Of a stretch of DNA of 64,000 nt, positions 22,472 through 35,274 are shown piece by piece. The position numbers and the translations under genes were made by a program. Position 1 is the first letter of the stretch, and each line of letters opens with the position of its first letter. The stretch comes from Globodera rostochiensis (Eukaryota; Nematoda; Chromadorea; Rhabditida; Heteroderidae), in contig JAEVLN010000002.1 in assembly GCA_018350325.1 (NCBI GenBank), positions 3,064,295 through 3,128,294 of the forward strand. Direction: 5' to 3'. The notes beneath the pieces were generated by a model, which ran no database searches, had not been told where the DNA came from, and worked only from the letters and a program-made list of their open reading frames with translations.

Positions 22472-24101
22472 ATGATGGCGGAGTTTGGCGTCCGGACGGC
22501 AGTGCCCGGCGATGCCGAAGCGATTTGCTCGTTGATAAGCGTGGGTTTTGTGTTTGTCGCGATGTTTTGACAAAAATTGCACCTTTTTTGTGCTTCTTCA
22601 ATGCTTCTCAATTTTTTGAATTAGGAATTTGCCGAGTACGAACTGAGCCCGACGGACAGAAGGCCGCCGAGGATTATTGACCCCGACCAACTGGCCGAAG
22701 ACATCGCCGCGGGCGTTGTGCACGCACTGATCGCATTTACATCACACAACGAATTGGTTGGCCATGCGCTCTATTACTTCAACACGTCGCTCACCGATGG
22801 GAAGGCGAGTGGCACGCCGCCATTTTTTGAGATTAAAACTAACTTTGATTGGGAAAAGCCTCTAAAACAAAGTTGTTTCAACATTTTTGTGCCAATTTCT
22901 TTTTAATAATTTTTAATTCACAACTTTTTAGTCGATTTTCTTGGAAGATCTTTTCATCCGAACACAATTTCGCCGCAAGGGTATCGGACGTCACATTGTG
23001 TTCGAGCTGGCCAAGGTAAAGCAAACTTAACGACGTTGTCATGAATGGATTTAATAAACGCACAATTTTAGGTGTCCAAGACGTTCAATTGTTCGCAGAT
23101 TGTGTGGAATGTCTTTGCCTCTTTCACTGAGGCGATCGCTTTCTACAAACGAATTGGCGCCGTCGGAGAGGGCCGGTCGCAGTGGTGGCGCATGGAACGC
23201 GTCGCCCAGTGGAAAGTGATTGCCTACGTAAAACAAAGTGAGTTTGGCACGAACATTTAAAAATGGAATTGAATTCTCAGAGAATGGCATTAAGTATATT
23301 TGCTATTTATTTTCTTCTGCAATTAATCGCTTCATTATCCCCTTAGGGTTCGCCAACAGACCGCTGAGTTTTTCTGTTCTGATGGACGGGGAAATAATGG
23401 ACGAGGAAAAGGCCGATGCATGGACAAATGTTTGCCTAGCAACGCTTGGGGGTACAACAATTTGTAATTTTTATTCAATTGTTAATTAATTATTTATCAC
23501 TTTGTCAAGACGTTCAAATTCGCCGTGAGAGGGAAAAGTGCCTGCGCCTTTTCAGCGCCGCTTCCCTCGGTGCCGTTGTTGCACAGCACAGCGACGGCGG
23601 CGGCAAAGTGTTGGGCATGGCCCTCTTCCATCGGAAAGCGTATTCGAGTTGGACAGGACAGGTCGGTGGTGTTCCACTTTTTGTTGACACAGATTTTTTT
23701 GTATTTAAAATAAATGTTATGTCTCTGATTCCCAGTTTCTGTTTGTCGATCGGTTGGTCGTAATGCCGGAATACCGACGAAAGGGCATCGGAACAGCAAT
23801 TGTCGCCGAATTGGCAATGGTAAAATGGCGATGAGAATTTGAATATTTGACGCGCTTCGAAATTCGAATTAAATAAAATAATTAAAAATTAATAAACAAT
23901 TATTGGTTTCAGATTGCACTGCGCGAGGGCTGCCGACGGATTGGATTTGCCCCGCAGCAAAAGGGAAGCGGAGCCGAGCCATTTCTAAGAGCTGTTAGCG
24001 CAAACAAATCAAAGGGCTCCAATTTGTTCAAACACTTTCAGTTGAACTGCGTGAACATGACGGCAAAGGAGGGACTGCTCACCTACCGGTTGAAGGCCTG
24101 A
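22472..24101 (+). CDS. Tandem double-GNAT acetyltransferase (SSAT-like)
   Basis: Eight exons in phase: 22472-22540, 22625-22804, 22932-23015, 23072-23237, 23347-23451, 23510-23661, 23736-23819, 23913-24101; 342 aa. The first half reads like diamine N-acetyltransferase: FGVRTAVPGDAEAI, then GHALYYFNTSLTDGK-SIFLEDLF, then acetyl-CoA loop FRRKGIGRHIV (about 97-102), then FYKRIGA. A second, more degenerate GNAT unit contains RLVVMPEYRRKGIGTAIV (about 266-271). GNAT enzymes transfer acetyl from acetyl-CoA to amines; a polyamine or related small amine is the likely substrate of the first domain. The second may be regulatory or act on another amine. Intron 2 begins with GC (AAG|GCGAGT); using it restores the conserved GK-xxFLEDLF alignment. 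Confidence 0.85.
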
Positions 24102-26039
24102 TGCCATCAACCCGTTCCCTTCCTTCCTTCCACATCATCTTCTGCACACAAACCGATGTTTAAGCCCCGATCTGATTTGCAATAAATTAAAATATGTTTG
24201 TATATATATGTAGAATTATGAAGACAACAATTGACAAATGCTACTCATTCGCTTAAAAAACTGCTATTAGCATAGACAGAAGAATTTGTCTCTATTTCTG
24301 TAATTGAAAGCCACATTTATCGGCTTGGCAAAAGTCGAAAACGTCAATGACTTGGCCCCGTGACTGGCATGGGTGGGTACTCGGCATTTTTCCACGCGGG
24401 TGGGTTGGCGTCTGAGTCAGGGTTTTGGGTTTTGGCCATCGCACCCCTGGTCTGAGTTTGTCTAGCAGGTTGGGGACGTCGGGTGGGCAACCCCAGGGTT
24501 TACCAAAATGATCAAACCAAATCCATGTTTTGGCCCCGAAGAGTTCGCAAAATTTACACACCGCTGGCTAATGATTGTTTGGATTGGAACGCTGCAAACG
24601 TTTAAATAAGCAGACAGTGAAAGTTGGCCAAACTGTCGAATCTGAACAGGTCGAAAAGGTCTGAGGGAGGCGCTGTCCCATTTCTGTCAATTTGCCGGAG
24701 ACCGAAAAACTTTGGTTCGTCCCCGACTTTGGGAATGAGTTATGGCCACCAATAATAGACTTGAAATGTTCACTAAATTATTAAAGCCCCCCTCAAAAAA
24801 CGGCCACTTTCCCCCCCCCCCCCAATTTTATTGCCTTTGCTTCTTCGCCTCCAATCATTTCGTCCGTCCGGTGTCCATCACTTTGCCGCAGCAACCTTCC
24901 CAAATATTGCCCAAAATTAATCCGTCGCTGTCCATCGCTGACTGATCCGTCCGTTCTCCGGAAGTTAATTTGGCGGAGGGAGTCTCTGCTGAGAACGGAC
25001 CGACGGGGGGAGGGGGGGGGGGACAATTTTGGGGAAGGGGCAAATTGAAGAATTAATTATTAAAAAAGAAACTGAACAAAAAAGATTTGAATGATTGGGG
25101 GGGGGGGGGTCAATTTCGCCTACGCCAAAAGTGGGAGAGGGGGCGGGGGGGGGGGATGATCGGATGGATGCATCGAAAAAGGATTATGTTTGGGTGATAA
25201 ATGAATAAATTTGGGGGGGGGGGTCGCCGTCTTCTGCCGATGGACGGACACTTTGCGACTGGCGAACCGTCCGTCAAAAACTGTACGGATCGACCCAACC
25301 ACTTCCCCCCCCCCACAAAACAAAGGCCCGTGCCAAACTCTTTACTTCTGAAAAATTTAAACGAAAATGAATTTATTTATGCTTAAAAAGCAATATTTTA
25401 TTTTCACTTTTGTTTTTTGTTTCTGGCTGCTGGCTGACACCGTAATTGTCGGAAGGCACCGTACAATTTATTCAAACCCCAAAGTTTATCGGCGGCCTCT
25501 GTGCCGATCACTCTGATCAGTGATTTGAAATAATATTTAAATTTGCAAAGTTTCGGCCCGCCCCTCCCCAAAGCAAAAAGGACGCAATTGGGCCCCTCCC
25601 CTCTGCGCCGATTGGTCGACGCCATTTCCGCGCCGCCCCTTTCGGCGGGCGGAGCAATCGGAGAGAATTGTCCTTTTGCAAGTGAACAAAACGTGTGAAG
25701 ACGAATCAGAAACTCCGCCCCCCCCACCCCAACAAATTCAACAAGTTCCATCCATCAGACCAATTACGCCCCCCCCCCATCCCCAACAACAAGCGAAATG
25801 CAACAAAATAACACACCCAACCAACCCAAAAACCCAACGCTAATCACTTGCAAAAGGCCACCGCCTGTTGAAGTTGGAGAAGCCCAAAAGTCTAATTTCG
25901 GCTTTTCACATTTTTTGGGCACAGTTTTTCTTTTTAACTAAAATTGTATATTTTTTATTGCATTAAAATGTTTTTAAGACTCGGCCAAAAAGCTTTAAAA
26001 TTAAAGCAATTTCCCCAAATCAACAAAATTTTCTCCCAA
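24102..26039. other. Gene-poor region upstream of pax-3
   Basis: AATAAA at 24181-24186 fits the GNAT gene's poly(A) signal. The rest has many G8-G13 and C8-C12 runs (for example 24812, 25009, 25100, 25148 and 25211). Several minus-strand open frames exist (24292-24561, 25404-25751), but without supporting splice structure or a recognised family. It probably contains pax-3 regulatory DNA. An in-frame ATG at 25968 could extend the pax-3 protein by 24 residues. Confidence 0.4.
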
Positions 26040-29000
26040 ATGGACACGGAAATGCAAATGACGGCGGCGTCAAATTCTGCCACCGTTCGCCAACAACAGT
26101 CGGAGGGCATTCAAAGGCAAATGCCAATGGACGACGGCACGGCACTTCCACAGAATGGCGCGCGGATCACTTTTGAAAACTTTTTGGGCCAAGTAAAAAA
26201 ACATTTGAAAATGCCGTTTTGACAAAACAAAAACTGAGTCTCGCAACAAAATTAGGGCCGAGTGAATCAACTCGGCGGCGTGTTCATCAACGGACGGCCC
26301 CTGCCACATGAAAAGCGCGTTCAAATTGTGGAGATGGCGCGCAGGGGCATAAAGTTGGAACAATTTGTCCCAAATTTCAAATCTTTTAAAAATTTAGACC
26401 CTGCAAAATCAGTCGCGAGCTCAAAGTGTCCCATGGGGCCGTCTCCAAAATTTTGAATCGGTCGGTGCTTAACACAAAGAAATTTGGGTCAATTTATGCC
26501 GCCTTTTAGTTTCCATGAGACGGGCTCAATCTCTCCAGGACAGGTAAAACGGGACGGATTTGGGCCAAAGTTTTTCATAATTTGAATTGATTGTCCCTAA
26601 TTAGGCCGCGATTCCCACAAAATAGACAGACACTTCAAATTGCCTGAGGTCATTTCGAGTTTTGGAAAAGGCTAAAACGCACTTTTATTACAGCGATCAT
26701 AAATTACGTTTCTTTTGAGGACAAATACCGTACTTTTTTTTTCTTGTGGGTACAGTACCCCCAGCCCCCCCCCACCCCCCAAAATTCCAAATGTCCAATT
26801 TAATTGCCATTTTGCCACGACAACGGCGGATTTTTTGGGTATGGGGAAGGCCTTGACAGATTTAAAATGGCCTTTCAGCAGCAGCAGGGGGAGGGAAAGG
26901 TGGGATTTTGTGCGTAATGGTGGGGGTTAGGAGGGGGGGGGGGGTTGGGGGGATCGCGGCTGGAGTTTTTGTCCCGTTTTTAGATAAATGGGGGGGGGCG
27001 CCGGGGGGGGGGACGCAAAAAAAAAGTTGCGCCAAAATTGCGTTTAAAAATTTGCACAGATTGGCGGAAACCCGCGCTCCCGTCTGTCCATCCAGGCCGT
27101 CCGCCAGCACATCCTCCGACTTCGGGAGGAACAGCCGTCGCTGAGTGCCGGCCAAGTTCAGCAAATGCTCGTCCAGAGGTGCTGAAACTTTGTTTTTGCC
27201 CCGGAGGGCACACATTCATTCATTCAATTAGTGTACTAATCGAAATTGTGTTAAATATTTGTGCCCTTTCAGAAGCATTTGCTCCCGCCAAAATGTGCCG
27301 AGCTCTTCCCGAATCAACCGGCTGCTGAAGGCGTACAAACAGCAACAGCAGCAAATGGTGAAGCCGAGGCCAAAAAGTGCCGAGGCCGCCAAAAGCGGCG
27401 GGGAAAAGCCGCTGAGCCATTCCATCGAAAATATTCTCGGCGGCGACAACGGCGGCAAACAGTCGCCGAACGGACACGCAAATGGGACAATTGGCGGTGG
27501 TGGGCACTTTTGTTACCGTATTTATATGAATTTATGCCGGGGGGGGGGGGTAATGGCCAAAAAATGTCATAAATTTGCCGGACTTTTTAAAGTGCCAAAA
27601 AAATGTTTTGCTGGCAAAGAAATTAAGCGGCACACAATTCTCGTCCATTTTATTGTTTTTTTGCTTTTTCGTTGTCCCCTCCCCCCCACCCAAAAACAGT
27701 CAATTCGTTCGTTAACTTTGTGTCGAATGTATCAATTTCCTCCATTTCCCCCCCGGGGGGGGGGCAATTAACACTTTCATTTATTTGTGCACAAATTGTT
27801 GATTTGGCGCTGCGGTTGCGTTAACAATTTTTGCCCATTGGTCGCCTAACAAATCGCATTAATTGAGTAATGTGCGCGACACCGTGCGATTGTAACCACT
27901 CGCAACAAAACAATTGTCGATAAAGCGACTTTTACCACCAAACAAAAATATAAATTGGGGGGGGGGGGAATTGGACAGAATAATTATTAGTAAAATTAAA
28001 GAAAAAAAAGGTTTAAAATGGCCATTTTTGGCTTATTTTAAACCAAAACAGTGACAGCGATTTGGAAACGATCAGAAAGAAGCATTTGGCTCTCCTCAAG
28101 ACAGAGTTCAGATGGATTCTAAGCTAAGCCACTTTAAAGCATCCTGATCAAATTTACTCGACTTTATGACGCCGATCAAACCCATCCAATCGCTCCAAAA
28201 CCGTCCCAATCTTTCCAATTTTGTCGTCTAGCCTTGGGGCATTCATTCCTTCACTTTTTTTTGATTCCAATTTTGCACGGAATCCGTCCGGTTACGGTAG
28301 GCATTTGATTAGAAAGCACTTCGCTTGGACGCACTTATGGTAATTATTAATTATTCTTTTCCAATTCTCTTCGGTCCGGCGACGGAGGCGGAGACGGAGG
28401 CGGCGGTGCTCATAAATTACTGAATGGGGGGGGGGATGGTGATGATCGTTGCCGCACACATTAAATCTTTACGATCAGCGCCCCCCCCCCTCCCCTCCCG
28501 GTGGGTGCCATGCCATTGCCCCCCGGGGGGTTATCTTCCGTTTCGATCATCGGATTCCCCCCCCCCTCACTCGCCCACCGATCATTACGCCAATAGTCAT
28601 GATTATTGTGGTTATGGGGGGGGGGTGACGATTTTGTGGAGTTGGTGCAATTTTGGGATGGCAAGATGGTGATGATGATGACACCCCCGGGGGGAAAGGG
28701 AGATAAGGGATGGATAAATTAATTAATGGCACTTTAATGGACGATGGGGGGGGGGGGGAGGTGTTACCGTTTAGCAGATATCATTAGGGATCATTAAATC
28801 GGCTCATTCCGAGGAAACAATTAATCGATTAATGCGCGAATGGTGCCACGAATTTTTGGGGGACAAAAGTAAAAAGCCCAAAAATTGATTTAAAATTCAT
28901 CATCAAAAAAAAGGCATCGTCTAAAATTAAGTATATATTTGCCAATTTTGGCTCTGAGGGCGGCAATTGAAAGAAAAAAGGGATTTTGTGGGAGATTTGC

Positions 29001-31095
29001 TGTCAAAAGTGACAAGAAAAGTGACAACTTTTTGGCGGTGGATTTGGATTAGTGTTGGACGAGGAATAATTCATTTTTTGGTGTTGGAATGGGCCGACAA
29101 TGCCCCGGCGGGGGGGGGGAGTTGATTAGTCCGAACATTGCCCAATTTGGGCATGTCCGGCGGAAGAGGGCCCTCCCATATGGCGTGGCACGGCACGCAA
29201 TTGGGCGGGGGGGGGGCGAATACCTTCCCGAAAATGGCGGGGGGTGTTTATTTGTTTATGACAAAAATTCGATGTTTTTTTGTTTTGTTAAACCGTCCCC
29301 ATTTGAATTTCGGGAAATCAAAGCCTTTCTGTGCTAAATGATTTGCGATTTGACATCAATTTTGGGCCCATTCATTTGGGTGGGTAAAATGCCAAAAGAT
29401 CGGACGGATTGAGGGCAGCTCGAGAGTGGAACGATCGAGATTCTCGATCGGTCCAATCTCTAGTAATTAGTAAACCCCTTAAGCTTTTTGATTTAATTGC
29501 AAAGTCTGCAAAATGTAAATTTGCTGGGGAAACCTTCGCGAATTCTTCATTGTTTTATGCCTTCGCATTCTTTGGACTTCCCAACCGCCATCCGTCAATT
29601 TGGCGCCTTTTATGGGATGATTACAGAGAGACGACCCCCCCCCCCCCCCGGCGGGGTCCCCCCCCCTTTCTCTTTGACTGAGGGCATCCCCCCGGGGCAT
29701 TCGGTGGAAGAGCCTCCGATGACTTCGCTGATTAGGGCTTATGCGTTAAAGTGAGGGGTTATCTCCCACGGTCGGTCGGCCTCCCTTTTCTCGGGGGTCG
29801 TAAATCAGCCGCCGTTGGGAGGCGCCCCCGGGGGCGAGGGGGCAAAGTTCGCTTTGCGCGAAAGTGAAAGTAAAACTTTGAGGGCGCGGAATATCGAAAG
29901 AACAAAATGAAAAAATATTTAAACTTTTAAAACAATTGAAATGCAAAATCAGACCCCCGGGACATTGTTTAAATTCAGCGGAAGTTGGGCGTCCGTTGGC
30001 CGTCGTCTCGCCGCCGTCCTCTTCCGCCTCCTCCGTTTCGTCGTCAAATGCCGCCCAAATTGCGCCCGGGTCGGACGAGGAAAACCAACAGCAGCAACAG
30101 CAACAGCAACACAGCCAAAACGACACTTTCCTCGCCGATGGCCGCAGGGCCCGGACATCGTTTAGTGCAAAGCAATTGCGGTAAAACATAAAAAGAACTC
30201 ACCGACCGTTTCCCCTGGGGGGACGCTTTTTGACCCTTTGGGTCGGTCGGTCGGTCAGTTTTGTTGCCTTTTGGACCTGTAAATTTCAGCATTCTCGAGC
30301 AGACTTTCAAGAATAGCCCGTACCCGACACCGCAGCAGAAGGAATGTCTGATCAAAGTGACCGAATTGGACGAGGACAAAATAATTGTACGGCTTTAAAC
30401 ATAAAGTGATTGGTGATGCTGCCGATCATCAGATTGGGCACACTTTTAGACTTGGTTTTCGAACCGTCGCGCTCGAAATCGCCGGAAGGCTTTCCAACAA
30501 CAGCAGCATCCGCCGCCACAGCAAATGTTGTCATTTTCAAGCGCAAATTCCACCGCAACATCGCCGCAAAGCAGCATTGCGGTGAACACGACGCCAATGG
30601 CAATAAACCAAAGTGATTTTTTGGGATTAAGCCTCTCCCCCCCCCCCCCGATTTTTGGGATTAAGCCCCTCCCCCTCCCTATATTTGGGATTAAGCCTCC
30701 CCCCCCATTTTTGGGATTAAGCCCCCCCCCCCTATATTTGGGATTAAGCCTCCCCCTCCCATTTTTTGAGATTAAGCCTCTCCCCCCCCCCCATTTTTGA
30801 GAGTAAGCCTCCCCCCCCCCCTCATTTTTTGGGATTAAGCCTCCTCCCTAAGCCCCCCCCCCGCCCATTCATTTGCTTTATCCCCTCAGATTCGATTTGC
30901 CCCCCGGCGCTCTTCCCGTTTCCTGCGGCTGCCTTTTTCCCCACACTTTTTGCGCCCACCGGCGCTTTTACGCCGTTTGGATTGTTGGCAGCAAATGGCG
31001 GCACTTCGACGGCGGCGGCGATGAATTTGAATTGTGCCGTTAGCGCTGTACAGAAACAGCAGAAAATGTGCGTCGACGGAACGGCAGAAAAATAA
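26040..31095 (+). CDS. pax-3: Pax3/7-type paired-homeodomain transcription factor
   Basis: Ten exons in phase: 26040-26192, 26256-26353, 26398-26460, 26510-26543, 27060-27178, 27273-27496, 29979-30180, 30290-30386, 30450-30612, 30890-31095; about 452 aa. The paired domain (about 52-178) has both halves: PAI ([17 protein letters not shown], then [12 protein letters not shown]) and RED (from [10 protein letters not shown] to [11 protein letters not shown]). An octapeptide HSIENILGG (about 205) and a full homeodomain follow ([13 protein letters not shown], then [12 protein letters not shown], then [12 protein letters not shown], about 286-345). Paired domain, octapeptide and complete homeodomain with Ser at position 50 together indicate Pax3/7, a DNA-binding regulator of epidermal and neural development. 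The octapeptide recruits Groucho co-repressors. The paired-box introns match the phases of the neighbouring copy. Intron 6 is 2.5 kb, so a missed exon there is possible. Confidence 0.88.
30620..30860. repeat. Minisatellite in pax-3 intron 9
   Basis: About eight imperfect units of TTTTTGGGATTAAGCC followed by a C8-C11 run (roughly 27-32 bp). It lies wholly inside the last intron but keeps one reading frame open for most of its length, giving an artefactual Pro-rich translation. Confidence 0.85.
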
Positions 31096-33233
31096 TTGGA
31101 AAAGTAAAAGATTTTCAAAACCCCCAAAATTCCATAATTTTTTGACTCTACTCAAATGACTGTTCCAATTAATTAAACCATTTAATTATTTCCTTTTGCC
31201 TTTTGACTTTTGTTTTACAAAGATTTAAAAGCATAAAAATGTCCAGCAATGAATTGCAAATTGAAGGCATTTTGTTAAATAACGCTAATTGTTATTTATT
31301 TAAAAACTTCATCATTATGTTTTAATAAAATGAATCTTTTTTTTTTCTTAACAAAAAGAATCTCTGGGAATTGATAATCCCCCATCATTCCCCGGTGATC
31401 GGAATGCTTTGAATCGTTGCCGCCGATCACTTCCCCCCCCCCCCCCCCCCCCGCCGTCTTCAAAGCGATCACGCCGCCGCCGTCGGTCATCGTTTGATTT
31501 ATGCGTGAGAATGGCCGACGATTTGCTGCGGTTGGCGGCGCCATAATTCGCTGATCGCCGGCAACCGAAAATTCCCTTTGATCGGAAAATCAAAATATTT
31601 TATAAATGAATCTTTTCGTAATTAATTAAAATCAACAAAAAAAAATTGGAGTGAATATTTTGACGGAAGTTTCGGGCAAAAAAAAGAAAAACGATTCAGA
31701 AAACAAAAAGTTTGTGTGAAAGGTCGAATCGAATGAATGAATAAATGAAATAGACGGACGGACGTTTTGGGTATCGATGCAAAAAAAGAATGAGAAAATG
31801 GGAGTAAATTCCGGTCACTTTTTTTGCATAAATTTAAAATATCGAGTAATGTCAAAAACCCTTTGTGATTATTCACCACAAAAATCCAAAATCGAATCGC
31901 CAGCGATCAGAACGGACTCCAAAAGCCAATCAAAAAATTTGGCACAGAATCGAACGATTATCACTCATTTCAATCGAACTTACCAAATTAGAGGTCGGGC
32001 TTTCCGATTTGATCGGTCCATTTGCGTTTAAAACCGCCACCCAAAGAAGTGCAAGAAGTCCAATCACTCGGATACAATTGCAATCATTCACCCGCCCGTC
32101 CGTCCGATTGATCTGATCTCTCTCCGACACCTTTCGCCGTGTCGTCGTCGTCGGCACCTTTGATGGGTAGTGAATGCCCTTGTCACTTATGCGTCGGCGG
32201 TAATTTATTCGTCACCTCAAAACACAGCGAACGAACGAACAGAAAATGAAAGACATTTTGTGGGGGGGGGGCACAGATTTTGGCGGGCGGGCGATGGAAG
32301 TGATAAGAATCTGCGGGTGAAAGTGAGAAGCAACTTTTTACAACGCATAAAATTGTTGAGACAAAAATAATAAATAAATTGGAAAGTGCCCTCAGGCAAT
32401 TGGCACATTTTGGGGAGACAAAAGAAAGCGCAAAAATGCGATGATGCAAAGGTTCCGATAAAATTATTCCATTCAAAAAAAAAGTAATTTTTGGTAACGC
32501 TTCGAGGAAGTTCAAGCAGTACACGCTTTCGTGCCTAAATTGCCGCAGCACAACCGGCGGAAGCATCGTCCGTCCGTCCGTCGCGCCATGTCATTGCCCC
32601 CCCCGCCAATTCTTCCGTTGCTTCTCCACCCCCCGGCGTTCTGCTACAGTATGCACAACATATTGACGATGGATATTTGCTGCTTGCTGCCGATTTCATC
32701 CCTTTTTTGCATTTGTGTGGGCAACGACAATGCAATTAATTGTACGTTTGTATTATTCCGCCTCCCCCCCCCGTCCCTACGATAGTATTAAATACACAAA
32801 AAGCCGAAGTTGGGGGGGGGGCATTCCCCCAACAAATTGGGGGCGGGCAAAGAATGGGCACGCCACAAATTGGGGGGGGAGGGGCGGGGAGTGTTTGTCC
32901 GATGAAAAAACGACTGACTGATCGGTCGATCGGTCGGTCGGCTGCTATGAGTCGGCTTTTAAGGGGAAAAATGGTGGCAAATTGGTTAGTGCAGCGGATG
33001 ATCAGCAAAACAAAGGCTTAACAAATCCTTTCCATGCATTGACAGAGCATTTGACCATCACAAAAGTGCAGTTGAACAGCACAGTGTCGGGGGAGGGGAC
33101 ACAGCTGCAACACAACAACAACACAGCACAATTCAAACATTTTTCAAAATTATTTGCCAAATTTTTGTTAAATGCTTATTTAAAAACGATTAAATTAAAC
33201 TAAAAATAGGCAAAAACATACGAATTTCTTTAA
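31096..33233. other. Intergenic region between the two Pax genes
   Basis: AT-rich DNA with a C20 run near 31434-31452 and several G8-G9/C8 runs. An AATAAA at 31324-31329 may serve pax-3. Open frames on both strands lack exon borders or recognisable proteins. The region is likely regulatory. Confidence 0.4.
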
Positions 33234-35174
33234 ATGAACGGCCGCGACTTCGCCCCAATGAATGCCTTCACGACACTTTATGCCCCCGAACTTCCAATCT
33301 CTTCGACAAGACAATTCTTCCAATTCTCTTCTTTGCTGGGACAGGTAAAATCCAAATAATTTAATTGCTTTTTGGGGTTTTCGTAAATGAATTTGTTTTG
33401 TATTTACAAATCGCCCCTCCGGCGTCCCCCCCCCCCTCCAATTGGCGTGGTAATATATTAAAAAATGGGCAAATGTCACGGGCAAACGATTGGTCGAAAT
33501 AAAAGGCGTAATTAAAGGCAAACAAAAGTCACCGGTGGCGAAAGGGCCGCCGAAAAAACATTTTGGCATTTTAATTCATTTAAATAAATTGTCTTTTTAG
33601 GGCCGAGTGAATCAGCTGGGCGGCGTGTTCATCAACGGTCGTCCATTGCCCCAACGGACGCGACTGCACATTATCCAATTGGCCAACCAGGGAGTGAAGT
33701 GAGTGGCCCAACAATTCGATTCTGATCACTGATCAAGGCCCCGCCCGATCTGATCGGATTTGGTCTAATGACTGAGGGGCCCCACAGAATCTGATTCTGA
33801 TCACTGATCAAGGCCCCGCCCGATCTGATCGGATTTGGTCTAATGACTGAGGGGCCCCACAGAATCTGATTCTGATCACTGATCAAGGCCCCGCCCGATC
33901 TGATCGGATTTGGTCTAATGACTGGGGGGCCCCACAGAATCTGATTCTGATCACTGATCAGGCCCCGCCCAAACTGATCGGATTTAGTCTAGCGAAATCA
34001 AATCTATCTGATCAGCAAGTGTTCAAAATTATGTGATGAAAAAACATTGTCCTCTCTCATTTGTCAGTGATGGCAGCCAATTTTTGTTGTTGTTGTAAAT
34101 TTAGGCCCTGCCAAATCAGTCGGCAATTAAAGGTAATTAATGTCACTTTACCATCACCGTAATTAGCCCCTAAAATCCATCGTTTCCCCAAAGGTGTCCC
34201 ACGGCTGCGTGTCAAAAATTCTCTGCCGATTTGCAGAAACAGGCACTCGCGCACTCTCTCCCGGCCCTTTTTAAAAATTTTCTGATCAAATTTCTCTTTA
34301 AGGCTCAATTTCGCCCGGGGGCTCTTCCTCCCCCGGCGCGCCGTCGGCGGTTGCATTTCCGTTGAAAAGGCAACAAAATGATTTTTAAGCCTCCGAAAAT
34401 TTAAATTTATAATTTCAGGTCGCCCGAAGAACAGAAAAAGCGACGTCCTCCCCACCTAAAGCATAGCATTTCGGTGATTCTCGGCGGCGAAGAAACGCAA
34501 ATAAAAAATGGCGGGTCAAAACGACAAAATTTTGGCACGTTTAAATAAATACATAAATTGGCGAAAATAATTTAGCGTTTATGATCAATTAAAGATATTA
34601 AGTGGCCACTTTTATTATAAATTAAAATGGAACATTTTTTGAGAACGCCCGCCCCAATGCGACGCCGTGCCCCGCAGGGCGCGGACGTGGTTCGCCCCCG
34701 CCCAACTGAGCGTGCTCGAGGGCTCATTTCAACGGAATTTGTGCACCAATGGGTGGGTGGGTGAACGGTTTGAAATGGAAGAGGGATCATTGGCAAACAC
34801 CCGCCCCATTCGAATTCGATCGTTGTCATAATGGGCTCAGTCACTACCTTCAAAAACTGCCTCCAGGCACAATCAATTCAATTTGAATTTTTTGTGCTTG
34901 TTTCAGGGGCTATCCGAGTGCGGACGAACGGCTACAACTCGCGAAGAAGACCCAGCTGACGGAGACCAAAATACAGGCAAACTGTGGGAACAATCCGGGC
35001 ACTTTCTGGGCTTATCAAAAAAAAAGTTTATTTTCGATGCCATTCTAAAAGCCTATGGTTTATTTGCAACTCTTTGTTTAATTGAAGGTTTGGTTTTCCA
35101 ATCGTCGGGCGCGCTTCCGACGTTCTCTGAACCAATTTTGTGGTCCCCAACCGTCGATGATCATTACCCAATAA
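33234..35174 (+). CDS. Pax3/7-like paralogue lacking the RED subdomain
   Basis: Nine exons: 33234-33344, 33601-33698, 34105-34132, 34194-34242, 34303-34342, 34419-34514, 34678-34740, 34907-34976, 35088-35174; about 213 aa. Exon 1 ends LLGQ just as pax-3 exon 1 ends FLGQ, and exon 2 is exactly the same length (98 nt) with the same start, [17 protein letters not shown]. The PAI half ends ETGSISPGG and then joins a short Ser/Pro linker and an octapeptide HSISVILGG, with no RED half in any frame. A homeodomain follows: [39 protein letters not shown], then [13 protein letters not shown], ending soon after. Introns 4 and 8 begin with GC. The border before the homeodomain is uncertain: an alternative acceptor at 34643 would add the residues VPRRA before RTWF. 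A product would bind DNA through PAI and homeodomain only. Confidence 0.78.
33718..33993. repeat. 75-bp tandem repeat in Pax paralogue intron 2
   Basis: Three full units and a fourth diverged one, starting GATTCTGATCACTGATCA at 33718, 33793, 33868 and 33943. The first three are almost identical, which indicates recent expansion. Confidence 0.92.
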
Positions 35175-35274
35175 ACAATTCCGAGAAGAGAGTGTCCGAT
35201 GGGCTTAAACACGTCGCTTTGATCAACAGACAACAATTACAAATGCATTTTTGATCACATTTTAACTCGCTCAT

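Noticed and set aside
24292..24561. Minus-strand open frame of 89 codons
   Set aside because: No family resemblance, no exon borders and no supporting neighbours.
25404..25751. Minus-strand open frame of 115 codons
   Set aside because: Composition is shaped by low-complexity DNA and no homologue was recognised; it may still deserve an RNA check.
30525..30800. Open frame with [10 protein letters not shown] repeats as extra pax-3 coding sequence
   Set aside because: It translates the intronic minisatellite. Splicing out 30613-30889 joins phase-matched exons and gives a normal C-terminus.
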